Origin: Acidovorax sp. 1608163
GTDB lineage: Bacteria; Pseudomonadota; Gammaproteobacteria; Burkholderiales; Burkholderiaceae_C
Assembly (NCBI RefSeq): GCF_003669015.1
Contig: NZ_CP033069.1
Span: 4,784,501 to 4,848,500, forward strand
Direction of reading: 5' to 3'
Length of the DNA: 64,000 nucleotides
Positions within the stretch are counted from its first letter, which is position 1, and each line of letters begins with the position of its first letter. Below are positions 1-7,126 of this stretch, piece after piece. A model generated the notes under the pieces. The model made no database searches. It saw nothing but the letters and a program-made list of their open reading frames with translations, and was not told the origin of the DNA. Made by a program: the position numbers and the translations under genes.

Positions 1-39
1 CGCCAAGCGGCACAAGCGGCACAAGCGGCCGCTTTGTAA
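1..39 (+). CDS. Possible 3' end of an upstream gene
   Basis: Frame 1 is open from the window edge to a TAA at 37-39 and would encode an Ala/Gln-rich tail ending AQAAQAAAL. The tail is built from three 9-base repeats. Only 12 codons are visible and another frame is also open, so this is weakly supported; the rest of the gene lies outside the window. Confidence 0.22.
   Translation, partial: RQAAQAAQAAAL
4..30. repeat. 9-base tandem repeat, three copies
   Basis: CAAGCGGCA occurs three times in a row (4-12, 13-21, 22-30); the last copy ends in C. In frame 1 it encodes repeated Gln-Ala-Ala. It is a small in-frame tandem repeat, prone to slippage by whole codons. Confidence 0.6.
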
Positions 40-196
40 AACCTGCTTACCTCGTGGTCGGTGCTTTGGCCGCTGCGGCGCGGCCGGACCACTATCATCG
101 GCAGCCGCGCCCGACAGGCGCAAAATCGGCCCTTGAGACGAACCCTGGGCATCTGGCGTCCCCACGGGCCTCAGCCCCCGCATTTCCACCGCTGCT

Positions 197-628
197 ATGC
201 AAACACTCCTCTCCGCCTGGCCCGCCGTGGTCCTGCTGCTGCCCGCACTGGTGCTGGTGTCGGCCATCGTCTTTCTGGCCAAGGGCGACCGCCGGGCGTT
301 CGCCTTCCTGATGTCCCTGCTGGCCTGCTACCTGATTGGCGCTTTGCTCATGGAGTTCTTTGTCTTCATGGCCGCGCGCATGGCCCGCGCGGGCAGCGCG
401 CCCACCGTGCCCGTGCTGGGCACGGGCACCAAGCAGTTGCTTGAAACCCTCAGCAACCCCCGCTCCCTCACCGCACCGCCGCTGTCGCTGCCCGCCATCG
501 CGGCCTACTCGGTGCTGGCGTCCTACCTGTGGCTGCTGGTGGGCTGGGGCCTGCACCTGCGCGGCAAAAAGGGCGGCACGGCCAAGAAGAAGCCCGCCAA
601 AAGCACACGCAAGCCCGCCAAAGCCTGA
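197..628 (+). CDS. Small integral membrane protein, unknown function
   Basis: The 143-residue protein shows three hydrophobic segments (about residues 6-28, 35-60 and 95-120) and a strongly basic tail from about 123, rich in KKK/KPAK motifs. That tail is presumably cytoplasmic. There is no recognisable catalytic motif and I do not recognise the family. No clear ribosome binding site precedes ATG 197, but codon use is typical of the neighbours. It stands alone: about 220 bases, including a palindromic repeat, separate it from the next gene. Confidence 0.6.
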   Translation: MQTLLSAWPAVVLLLPALVLVSAIVFLAKGDRRAFAFLMSLLACYLIGALLMEFFVFMAARMARAGSAPTVPVLGTGTKQLLETLSNPRSLTAPPLSLPAIAAYSVLASYLWLLVGWGLHLRGKKGGTAKKKPAKSTRKPAKA

Positions 629-672
629 GGGCCGGAGCGGGATCAGCCTGCCTTTGCGCCGCCATTTGCTAC

Positions 673-727
673 CAAATTCATAGCTTCTAGCGCTTATGGC
701 AAAAGCGCTAGAGCCTCTTTTTGCTTA
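673..727. repeat. Dispersed palindromic repeat, copy A
   Basis: TAGCTTCTAGCGCTTA is followed after a short spacer by AAGCGCTAGAG, so the element folds on itself around AGCGCT. The same core recurs at about 12.49, 19.75, 24.91, 36.67, 45.29 and 53.66 kb. It lies downstream of the membrane protein gene and could form an RNA stem-loop. Confidence 0.65.
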
Positions 728-782
728 GAACCACACAGTTCCCTACTCGCCCTGGTTTTACCGAATCTTTACGGCCCAGCAA

Positions 783-821
783 AAAGGAGGTGCAGTGGGC
801 TCTCTAGATTGCGTTGCTTGA
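783..821 (+). other. Strong Shine-Dalgarno with an 8-codon reading frame
   Basis: AAAGGAGGTG at 783-792 is a near-perfect Shine-Dalgarno, but it is about 60 bases ahead of the dioxygenase start. The first frame it could serve is GTG 795 to TGA 819-821, encoding eight residues. This may be a leader peptide or chance; nothing else supports translation. Confidence 0.2.
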
Positions 822-850
822 ACCGCAACCACCAAGAGAGAGAGCACGCG

Positions 851-1801
851 ATGGACCGCACCACCCCCCACCTCGCCCCCGCAGCCGCAGCCGCAGCCGC
901 CCCCAACGCGCATTACGGCGGCCTTGCACAAGACCTGCACCAGTTGACCGAACGCCGCAAAGCCCTGCGCTGGCTGGCTGTGGGCACCAGCGTGCCATTT
1001 TCCCTGTGGGGCTGCGGCGGCGGCAGCAGCGACGCCACCACGGCCACGGATACCACGACAGACACGGGGACCGGGACCGGCACGGGAACAGGCTCTGGCA
1101 GTGGTACGGGAACCGGCACAGGGACCGGAACGGGCACCGATACAGGCACCACCACCTGCAGCACCATCCCCAGCGAGACGGCAGGCCCCTACCCCGGCGA
1201 CGGCACCAACAGCAGTGGCGGCACCGTGGCCAACGCACTGCTGCTGTCGGGCATTGTGCGCAGCGACATCCGCAGCAGCCTGACCACCAGCACCACGGCC
1301 GCGGGCGTGCCGCTGACCATCCGGCTCAAGCTCGTCAACACCAGCGCCAACTGCGCCAGCCTGGCAGGCTACGCCGTGTACCTGTGGCACTGCGACCGCG
1401 ACGGCAACTACTCGATGTACAGCACCGGCATCACCAACGAAAACTACCTGCGCGGCGTGCAGGTGGCCGACGCCAATGGCGAGGTGAGCTTCACCACCAT
1501 CTTCCCTGGCTGCTACGACGGGCGCTATCCGCATGTGCATTTCGAGGTGTACCGCAGCCTGTCGGTGGCCACCTCTGGCAACAACGATGTGAAGACCTCG
1601 CAGCTGACCTTCACCCCCGCCGCCATGGCCGAGGTGTACGCCACCACCGCCTACGCCACCAGCCGCACCAACTACGCGCGCACTTCGCTGGCGTCCGACA
1701 ACGTGTTCAGCGACGACAGTGGCGCCCTGCAAATCGCCGACACCAGCGGTACGGTGAACGGTGGCTACACCGCTGTGTTGCAAGTGGGTGTGGCGGCCTA
1801 A
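851..1801 (+). CDS. Intradiol dioxygenase-like lipoprotein
   Basis: 316 residues. The N-terminus has an RRKALRWL stretch resembling a twin-arginine signal, then a lipobox ending at Cys55 (SLWGC), implying a lipid-anchored exported protein. Residues of about 62-100 are a low-complexity Thr/Gly/Asp spacer coded by repeated GGNACN hexamers. The C-terminal half matches the intradiol ring-cleavage dioxygenase fold: a Y-L-W-H-C-D stretch and a Y-D-G-R-Y-P-H-V-H-F stretch supply the two Tyr and two His that bind non-haem Fe(III) in this family. ATG 851 is chosen for the AAGAGAGAG upstream. Classical members are soluble cytoplasmic enzymes cleaving catechol or protocatechuate; the substrate of exported ones is unclear. 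It converges with the next gene and the two stop codons overlap. Confidence 0.8.
   Translation: MDRTTPHLAPAAAAAAAPNAHYGGLAQDLHQLTERRKALRWLAVGTSVPFSLWGCGGGSSDATTATDTTTDTGTGTGTGTGSGSGTGTGTGTGTGTDTGTTTCSTIPSETAGPYPGDGTNSSGGTVANALLLSGIVRSDIRSSLTTSTTAAGVPLTIRLKLVNTSANCASLAGYAVYLWHCDRDGNYSMYSTGITNENYLRGVQVADANGEVSFTTIFPGCYDGRYPHVHFEVYRSLSVATSGNNDVKTSQLTFTPAAMAEVYATTAYATSRTNYARTSLASDNVFSDDSGALQIADTSGTVNGGYTAVLQVGVAA
1051..1158 (+). repeat. GGNACN simple-sequence tract inside the dioxygenase gene
   Basis: About 100 bases of imperfect 6-base repeats encode the Thr-Gly/Asp-Thr linker between the lipidated Cys and the catalytic domain. The tract is expected to vary in length between strains without breaking the frame. 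Confidence 0.7.
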
Positions 1802-2559
1802 CCGCCCAGCAGCATCCCCACCACCAGGCCCACCCCGGCGGTCAGCAGATCGCCGGTGACGGTGCGGTCGTCCTCTTGCGTGAAGCGGCGCTTTTGCTGT
1901 TCGCGCTCGGCCCGGTTGCGGTCGCGCTCGATCATGATCAGCGCGTCGGCCAGGTCGGGGCGCGGCGCCCCGTCACCGGCGGCGCCAGGCACCTTGGCCG
2001 CCGAAGCCACGCGATAGCCCTCCAGGGCGCGTTTGACGGCCTCCGGGTCGATCAGCGAAAACGCCGCCCGGCAATGCGGGCAGGCGTGGTCTTTGCGGAT
2101 GTCCACCGGCGCACCGCAGCCCGTGCAGTAAATGGCATCCACCCGCCGCGCCAGGTCTTGCACCTCGGCCCGGGTGAGGTGGCGCACAAAGCCCTTCTCC
2201 ACCATGAACGAAGAAAACGCGCTGAAGCGCCCGTGCTGCTGCGCGCAGCGGTAGACCATGTAGCGGCCGCTGCGCACCATGTCATAGCCCTGCGACAGGG
2301 GCCGCACGCAGCGCGGGCAGGCCAGGTTGTGCTGCAGCGGCCTGCGCTCATCGGTGCGGTGCTGGTGCAGCAGCGCAAACAGCTCGACCACCGCCTGGGG
2401 GTGCAGCTTCAGGTTCTCTCGGTGGTCAAACCAGATGCCCTGGCAGGCAAAGCACAGGTCCAGCTCCACCGCGCTCTGGCCCCTGCCATGGTCGTGGCCC
2501 GCCAGCGTCTGGGTCTGCATGGGCTGGCGGCACGAGGGGCAAAGCGAAGAGGGTTTCAT
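1798..2559 (-). CDS. Zinc-ribbon protein (zf-TFIIB type)
   Basis: 253 residues from ATG 2559, which places the first CPSC motif near the N-terminus. Four Cys pairs are visible: CPSC, CFAC, CPRC and a CTGC/CPHC pair. They form at least two zinc ribbons; the first has the GIWFDHRE pattern typical of zf-TFIIB-family bacterial proteins. A hydrophobic Gly/Val/Leu stretch ends the protein and may anchor it in the membrane. Function is unknown; such proteins are annotated only by the ribbon. An in-frame ATG at 2592 is also possible. The gene diverges from the uracil permease across about 140 bases. Confidence 0.7.
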   Translation of the reverse strand: MKPSSLCPSCRQPMQTQTLAGHDHGRGQSAVELDLCFACQGIWFDHRENLKLHPQAVVELFALLHQHRTDERRPLQHNLACPRCVRPLSQGYDMVRSGRYMVYRCAQQHGRFSAFSSFMVEKGFVRHLTRAEVQDLARRVDAIYCTGCGAPVDIRKDHACPHCRAAFSLIDPEAVKRALEGYRVASAAKVPGAAGDGAPRPDLADALIMIERDRNRAEREQQKRRFTQEDDRTVTGDLLTAGVGLVVGMLLGG

Positions 2560-2698
2560 GGCGTAGCGGCTGGACGGGAAGTGACGCGCCATCGTAACCG
2601 TCCACCCACCTCACAACCCGCCCGCGCACAGCGACCGCTTCTGCGTCCCGAAATCCACTAGCATCCAGCACACAAATTTTCACAATAAAGGAAACACC

Positions 2699-3988
2699 AT
2701 GGGATTCATGGACTGGAAAGTCAAAACCCCCGACGTGCTGGAGCGCGGCGGCGTGGTCGGCCCCGACGAGCGCCTGCCCTGGCCGCAAACCGCAGTGATG
2801 GGCGTGCAGCACGTCATCGCCATGTTCGGCGCCACCGTGCTGGCCCCCATCCTCATGGGGTTTGACCCGAACGTGGCCATCCTCATGAGTGGGCTGGGCA
2901 CGCTGATCTTCTTTTTGATCACCGGTGGCAAAGTGCCCAGCTACCTGGGTTCGAGCTTCGCCTTCATTGGCGTGGTGATTGCAGCCACCAGTTACGCAGG
3001 CAAAGGCGCCAATGCCAACATCGGCGTGGCGCTGGGCGGCATCATTGCCTGCGGCCTGGTCTACACCCTCATCGGCGTGCTGGTGCAAGCCGTAGGCACG
3101 GGCTGGATCGAGCGCTGCATGCCCCCGGTGGTCACCGGTTCGGTGGTGGCCGTGATTGGCCTGAACCTGGCGGGCATCCCCATCAAGAACATGGCCGCGA
3201 GCAACTTTGACAGCTGGATGCAGGCCCTGACCTTTGTGTGCGTGGGCCTGGTGGCCGTGCTCACGCGCGGCATGGTGCAGCGCCTGCTGATTCTGGTGGG
3301 GCTCATCGTGGCCAGCATCGCCTATGCAGTGCTGACCAACGGCCTGGGCCTGGGCAAACCCATGGACCTGTCGGCCCTGGCCAACGCGGCCTGGTTTGGC
3401 CTGCCCAACTTTGCCGCACCCGTGTTCAGCGTCAACGCCATGCTGCTCATCGCCCCTGTGGCCATCATCCTGGTGGCCGAGAACCTGGGCCACGTCAAAG
3501 CCGTCACGGCCATGACGGGCCAGGACCTGGACCGCTACATGGGCCGCGCCTTCATCGGTGACGGCATTGCCACTATGGTCAGCGGCAGCGCAGGCGGCAC
3601 GGGCGTGACCACCTATGCCGAAAACATCGGCGTGATGGCCGCCACCAAGATTTACTCCACCGCCGTGTTCCTGCTGGCCGGTGTGTTTGCGCTGGTGCTG
3701 GGCTTTAGCCCCAAGTTCGGTGCGTTGATCCAGACCATCCCCCTGCCGGTGATGGGCGGTGTCTCCATCGTGGTGTTCGGCCTGATCGCCGTGGCGGGCG
3801 CCAAGATTTGGGTGGACAACAAGGTGGACTTCTCGCAGAACAAGAACCTGATCGTTGCCGCCATCACGCTCATCCTGGGCACGGGCGACTTCACGCTCAA
3901 GTTCGGCGACTTCGCCCTCGGCGGCATCGGTACCGCCACGTTCGGCGCCATCGTGTTGTACGCGCTGCTCAATCGGTCTACAGACTGA
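2699..3988 (+). CDS. RutG-like uracil/pyrimidine permease (NCS2 family)
   Basis: 429 residues, about 12-14 membrane segments, typical NCS2 length. It imports uracil or related pyrimidines with protons across the inner membrane. The sequence tracks E. coli RutG more closely than UraA from memory: GVVGPDERLPWPQTAVMGVQ near the N-terminus, YLGSSFAF, VAENLGHVKAV containing the substrate-binding Glu, and TTYAENIGVMA. No other rut gene is nearby, so it is probably a general uracil/thymine permease. AAAGGA lies 6-7 bases before ATG 2699. Two possible terminators follow. Confidence 0.9.
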   Translation: MGFMDWKVKTPDVLERGGVVGPDERLPWPQTAVMGVQHVIAMFGATVLAPILMGFDPNVAILMSGLGTLIFFLITGGKVPSYLGSSFAFIGVVIAATSYAGKGANANIGVALGGIIACGLVYTLIGVLVQAVGTGWIERCMPPVVTGSVVAVIGLNLAGIPIKNMAASNFDSWMQALTFVCVGLVAVLTRGMVQRLLILVGLIVASIAYAVLTNGLGLGKPMDLSALANAAWFGLPNFAAPVFSVNAMLLIAPVAIILVAENLGHVKAVTAMTGQDLDRYMGRAFIGDGIATMVSGSAGGTGVTTYAENIGVMAATKIYSTAVFLLAGVFALVLGFSPKFGALIQTIPLPVMGGVSIVVFGLIAVAGAKIWVDNKVDFSQNKNLIVAAITLILGTGDFTLKFGDFALGGIGTATFGAIVLYALLNRSTD

Positions 3989-4069
3989 CTGACGCAACAA
4001 CCCACGGCGCACAGGAGATGTGCAGACAGCCCCTGCAGATCTCCGCTGCAAATTTGACGCAAGCCTGAC

Positions 4070-4091
4070 GCCCCCTGACTTTCACGGGGGC
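4070..4091 (+). terminator. Possible terminator after the permease gene
   Basis: GCCCCC (4070-4075) and GGGGGC (4086-4091) pair around a 10-base loop. The run after it is not U-rich, so it is a weak candidate. Confidence 0.35.
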
Positions 4092-4153
4092 ATTTGAGGG
4101 TAATCACTGACAGGGTTTACACGGTCGTTACCATTTGCCCTGTAGAAGACAGA

Positions 4154-4180
4154 ACCGCCCTGTGGGGCGGTATTTTTTTT
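4154..4180 (+). terminator. Stem-loop with U-tract just ahead of the CoA-transferase
   Basis: ACCGCCC (4154-4160), loop TGTG, GGGCGGT (4165-4171), then eight T at 4173-4180. The form is a textbook intrinsic terminator. Only 17 bases separate it from the start codon at 4198, leaving no room for a promoter between them. It is either the permease terminator read through from a promoter upstream, or a leader attenuator or 5' stability hairpin of the CoA-transferase mRNA. Confidence 0.75.
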
Positions 4181-4197
4181 GACCGGAGATGGCCCCA

Positions 4198-5712
4198 ATG
4201 ACCCTGGCAGAGCGCGTTCGTTACCCCGACTTTCACTCACGCATCATGACGGCGGAAGAGGCCGCAGCGTTGATTCCGGCAGGGGCCAACGTGGGGATGA
4301 GCGGCTTCACCGGGGCGGGTTATCCCAAGGCGATTCCGCTGGCGCTGGCCAAACGCATTGAGGCCGAACACGCGGCGGGCAAGTCGTTTCGCATCAATGT
4401 CTGGACGGGCGCGTCCACCGCGCCCGAGCTGGACGGAGCCCTGGCCAAGGTGGATGGCATCGACATGCGCCTGCCGTTCCAGTCCGACCCCATCTGCCGC
4501 GAAAAGATCAACACGGGCAAGATGCAATTCAATGACATGCACCTGTCGCACGTGGCGCAGCATGCCTGGTTTGGCTTTCTGGGCCATCTGGACGTGGCGG
4601 TCATCGAGGTGCTGGGGATTCTTCCCGATGGGCGTCTGATTCCCTCCACCGCCGTGGGCAACAACAAGACCTGGCTGGACCTGGCCGACAAAGTCATCAT
4701 CGAAGTGAACTCCATGGTGCCCGAGGCCATGGAGGGCATGCACGATGTGTATTACGGCACGGCCCTGCCGCCGCACCGCAAGCCGATTCCGCTCACGCAG
4801 CCCCACGAGCGCATTGGCGAGCCCTACCTGCGCGTAGACCCCGCCAAGGTGGTGGCCGTGGTGGGCACCCACCAAAGCGACCGCAACACCGTGTTTGCCA
4901 AGCCCGACGAAGTGTCTCAAAAGATCGCTTCGCACATCATCGACTTCTTGCAGGCCGAGGTGCAGAAGGGCCGCCTTCCCAAGCAATTGCTGCCCCTGCA
5001 GTCGGGGGTGGGCAATGTGGCCAACGCCGTGCTGGCGGGCCTGCAGGACAGCCCTTTTGAGGGGCTGACCGGTTTCACCGAAGTGCTGCAAGACGGCATG
5101 CTCGACTTGCTGCGCACCGGCAAGATGGCTTCGGCATCGGCCACCGCCATCTCGCTGTCCACCGCTGCGCTGGCCGAGTTTGCGAGCAACCTGGACTTCT
5201 ACCGTGAGCGCATCCTGCTGCGCCCCCAGGAGATCAGCAACCACCCCGAGCTGGTGCGGCGCCTGGGCATCATCGGCATGAACGCGATGATCGAGGCCGA
5301 CATCTACGGCAACGTCAACTCCACCCACATCATGGGCTCCAGCATGATGAATGGCATTGGCGGCTCGGGCGACTTTGCCCGCAACTGCTACCTCTCGTTC
5401 TTCGTCACACCCTCGCTGGCCAAGGGTGGCTCCATCTCCAGCATCGTCCCCATGGTCTCGCATGTGGACCACACCGAGCACGATGTACAGGTCATCGTGA
5501 CCGAGCAAGGCCTGGCCGATCTGCGCGGGCACTCGCCAACACAGCGGGCCGAACTCATCATCGAGCACTGTGCCCACCCGAACTTCCGCCCCGCGCTGCG
5601 CGACTACCTGGCCCGCGCCCGCAAAGGTGCCACGGGCCAACATACGCCACACCTGCTGAACGAGGCCTTGTCCTGGCACCAACGGTACGTGGACACAGGC
5701 TCCATGCGCTGA
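4198..5712 (+). CDS. Succinyl-CoA:acetate CoA-transferase (acetyl-CoA hydrolase/transferase family)
   Basis: 504 residues, the normal length. It exchanges CoA between succinyl-CoA and acetate, or hydrolyses acetyl-CoA, in the cytoplasm, helping acetate assimilation. Both CoA-transferase domains are present. The catalytic Glu is Glu295 in FTEVLQDG, which carries the covalent CoA thioester in AarC-type enzymes; the SGVGNVANAVL glycine-rich CoA loop precedes it. ATG 4198 is preferred to ATG 4189 because GGAG at 4185-4188 is 9 bases from the former and touches the latter. Expression must pass the hairpin at 4154-4180. Confidence 0.9.
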   Translation: MTLAERVRYPDFHSRIMTAEEAAALIPAGANVGMSGFTGAGYPKAIPLALAKRIEAEHAAGKSFRINVWTGASTAPELDGALAKVDGIDMRLPFQSDPICREKINTGKMQFNDMHLSHVAQHAWFGFLGHLDVAVIEVLGILPDGRLIPSTAVGNNKTWLDLADKVIIEVNSMVPEAMEGMHDVYYGTALPPHRKPIPLTQPHERIGEPYLRVDPAKVVAVVGTHQSDRNTVFAKPDEVSQKIASHIIDFLQAEVQKGRLPKQLLPLQSGVGNVANAVLAGLQDSPFEGLTGFTEVLQDGMLDLLRTGKMASASATAISLSTAALAEFASNLDFYRERILLRPQEISNHPELVRRLGIIGMNAMIEADIYGNVNSTHIMGSSMMNGIGGSGDFARNCYLSFFVTPSLAKGGSISSIVPMVSHVDHTEHDVQVIVTEQGLADLRGHSPTQRAELIIEHCAHPNFRPALRDYLARARKGATGQHTPHLLNEALSWHQRYVDTGSMR

Positions 5713-5743
5713 GACGGGGCGCCAGCCGCCCAGCCAACCAAGT

Positions 5744-5757
5744 CGGGGGCACCCCCG
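5744..5757 (+). terminator. Short GC hairpin after the CoA-transferase
   Basis: CGGGGG-CA-CCCCCG, 32 bases after the stop codon. There is no T-run, so it would act only as part of a factor-dependent terminator, or it is a fragment of a GC-rich intergenic repeat. Confidence 0.3.
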
Positions 5758-5782
5758 CCGCGGCCGCTCGCGGACGCTGCGC

Positions 5783-5826
5783 TTGCAGAAATCCTCTACC
5801 ACCCGGTAAAATTAGGGTTAACCCTA
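5783..5826 (+). promoter_or_regulatory. Predicted promoter with a palindromic operator at the start site
   Basis: TTGCAG (5783-5788) and TAAAAT (5807-5812), 18 bases apart, resemble a sigma-70 promoter. A perfect 14-base palindrome, TAGGGTTAACCCTA (5813-5826), starts directly after the -10 box and would cover the transcription start. That is a standard repressor position. The binding protein is unknown. Confidence 0.45.
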
Positions 5827-5882
5827 GGCCATTCACCTGGGAATCTCAGGCCTTCGCACGGCCCCACCCCCTTCATGACTTA

Positions 5883-5912
5883 AGCCGACCTCTCTCAGAG
5901 GTCGGCTGTTTT
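5883..5912 (+). terminator. Perfect 11-bp stem-loop in the leader of the binding-protein gene
   Basis: AGCCGACCTCT (5883-5893), loop CTC, AGAGGTCGGCT (5897-5907), then GTTTT. It lies between the predicted promoter and ATG 5932. It looks like an intrinsic terminator inside a 5' untranslated region, so it may be an attenuator, or it may end transcription arriving from the CoA-transferase. Confidence 0.6.
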
Positions 5913-5931
5913 ACTTGCGGATTTCACAGCC

Positions 5932-7086
5932 ATGCAACGTCGTCAATTCACACAATCGCTGGTGGCCACCAGCGCAGGCCTTCTCTTTGCCACCGCCTCG
6001 CGTGCGGTGGGCGTGCAAGACCCCATGGACAGCAAGACCGTGTCCATCGGTTGTTCCCTGGGCCTGACAGGCCCCTTGGCCAGCCTGGCCCGCGAACTCA
6101 AGCAAGGTCTGGATGCCGGTCTGGCGCAGGTCAATGCCAAGGGCATCAATGGCCGCGAGATCAAGCTGGTGGCACTGGACGATGGCTACGACGCCAAACG
6201 CTCTGAAGACAATGCCCGCAAGCTGATTGCCGACGCCAATACCGTCGCGCTGATCTCTTGCATGGGAACCCCCAACAACCAGCGCATCCTGCCCCTGGTG
6301 GACGAAGCCCAGATCCCCTATGTCGCCCCCCAAAGCGGGGCCACGTCGCTGCGCAAGGCCGAGCACCGCTCGGTGTTCCATGTGCGTGCCAGCTATTCGG
6401 ACGAAGCCCAGCGCCTGACGCAAAAGCTCTTTTCCATGGGCATCACCGACTTGGCCATCGTGTACCAGGACACCGTCTTCGGCCGCGAGTTTCTGGCCGA
6501 TGTGACGGCGGCCCTCAAGTCCATCGGCCAGACGACGGCGCCCAAGGCGTTCAAGCTGGATGCAGAGGGCAAGGGCGTTGAGAGTGTGGTGGGCCAGGCC
6601 GTGGCGGCCAAGCCCATGGCCGTGCTGCTGGGCACGGCCGGTGACGTGACGGCGGCACTGGTCAATGAATTCAAGAAGGTATCGCCCAGCACCCCACTGG
6701 CCGCCACCAGCGTGGCCTTGAGCGGTGACAACCTGCGCCAGTTGGGTGGCAAGACGGCAGGCCTGGCCCTGTCAATGGTGTTGCCCGACTCAGGCCGCAC
6801 CAGCGTGGCACTGGTGCGTGAGTACCAAAAGGCCATGCGCGCTGCGGGCTTCCAGGAATTCTCAGCCCGCAGCTTTGAAGGCTATGTCAACGCCCGCGTG
6901 CTGGCCGAAGGCCTGGAGCGCGCAGGCCGCGAGCTGACCCGTGGCAAGCTGCGCTCTGCCTTGGCGAGCCTGCGCAGCCACGACATGGGAGGCATGACGG
7001 TGGACTTCAGCGGCGGCGCACCCTACGTGGGCTCGCGCTTTGTGGACCTGGGCATCCTGGGCGCCAACGGCCGCGTGGTCGGCTGA
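5932..7086 (+). CDS. Branched-chain-amino-acid-type ABC binding protein (Peripla_BP_6)
   Basis: 384 residues with an N-terminal signal peptide (MQRRQFTQ start, cleavage near Ala-Ser-Arg-Ala). It follows the family pattern: VSIGCSLGLTGPLAS binding-site start, SCMGTPNNQR, YVAPQSGATSLR, then VGSRFVDLGILG near the end. It would capture a small organic ligand in the periplasm for an ABC importer or a sensor. No permease or ATPase gene adjoins it, so it is an orphan. Its closest visible relative is the neighbouring gene on the opposite strand, of the same length, 40 bases away tail to tail. Confidence 0.85.
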   Translation: MQRRQFTQSLVATSAGLLFATASRAVGVQDPMDSKTVSIGCSLGLTGPLASLARELKQGLDAGLAQVNAKGINGREIKLVALDDGYDAKRSEDNARKLIADANTVALISCMGTPNNQRILPLVDEAQIPYVAPQSGATSLRKAEHRSVFHVRASYSDEAQRLTQKLFSMGITDLAIVYQDTVFGREFLADVTAALKSIGQTTAPKAFKLDAEGKGVESVVGQAVAAKPMAVLLGTAGDVTAALVNEFKKVSPSTPLAATSVALSGDNLRQLGGKTAGLALSMVLPDSGRTSVALVREYQKAMRAAGFQEFSARSFEGYVNARVLAEGLERAGRELTRGKLRSALASLRSHDMGGMTVDFSGGAPYVGSRFVDLGILGANGRVVG

Positions 7087-7126
7087 TCCAGCCCCGCAAC
7101 GGGCGTAGGCGCGCTGCCAGGCAGTA

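Noticed and set aside
2426..4051. 541-codon open frame on the minus strand across the permease gene
   Set aside because: His/Gly/Arg-rich translation with no family features; it is the antisense shadow of a clear NCS2 permease in GC-rich DNA.
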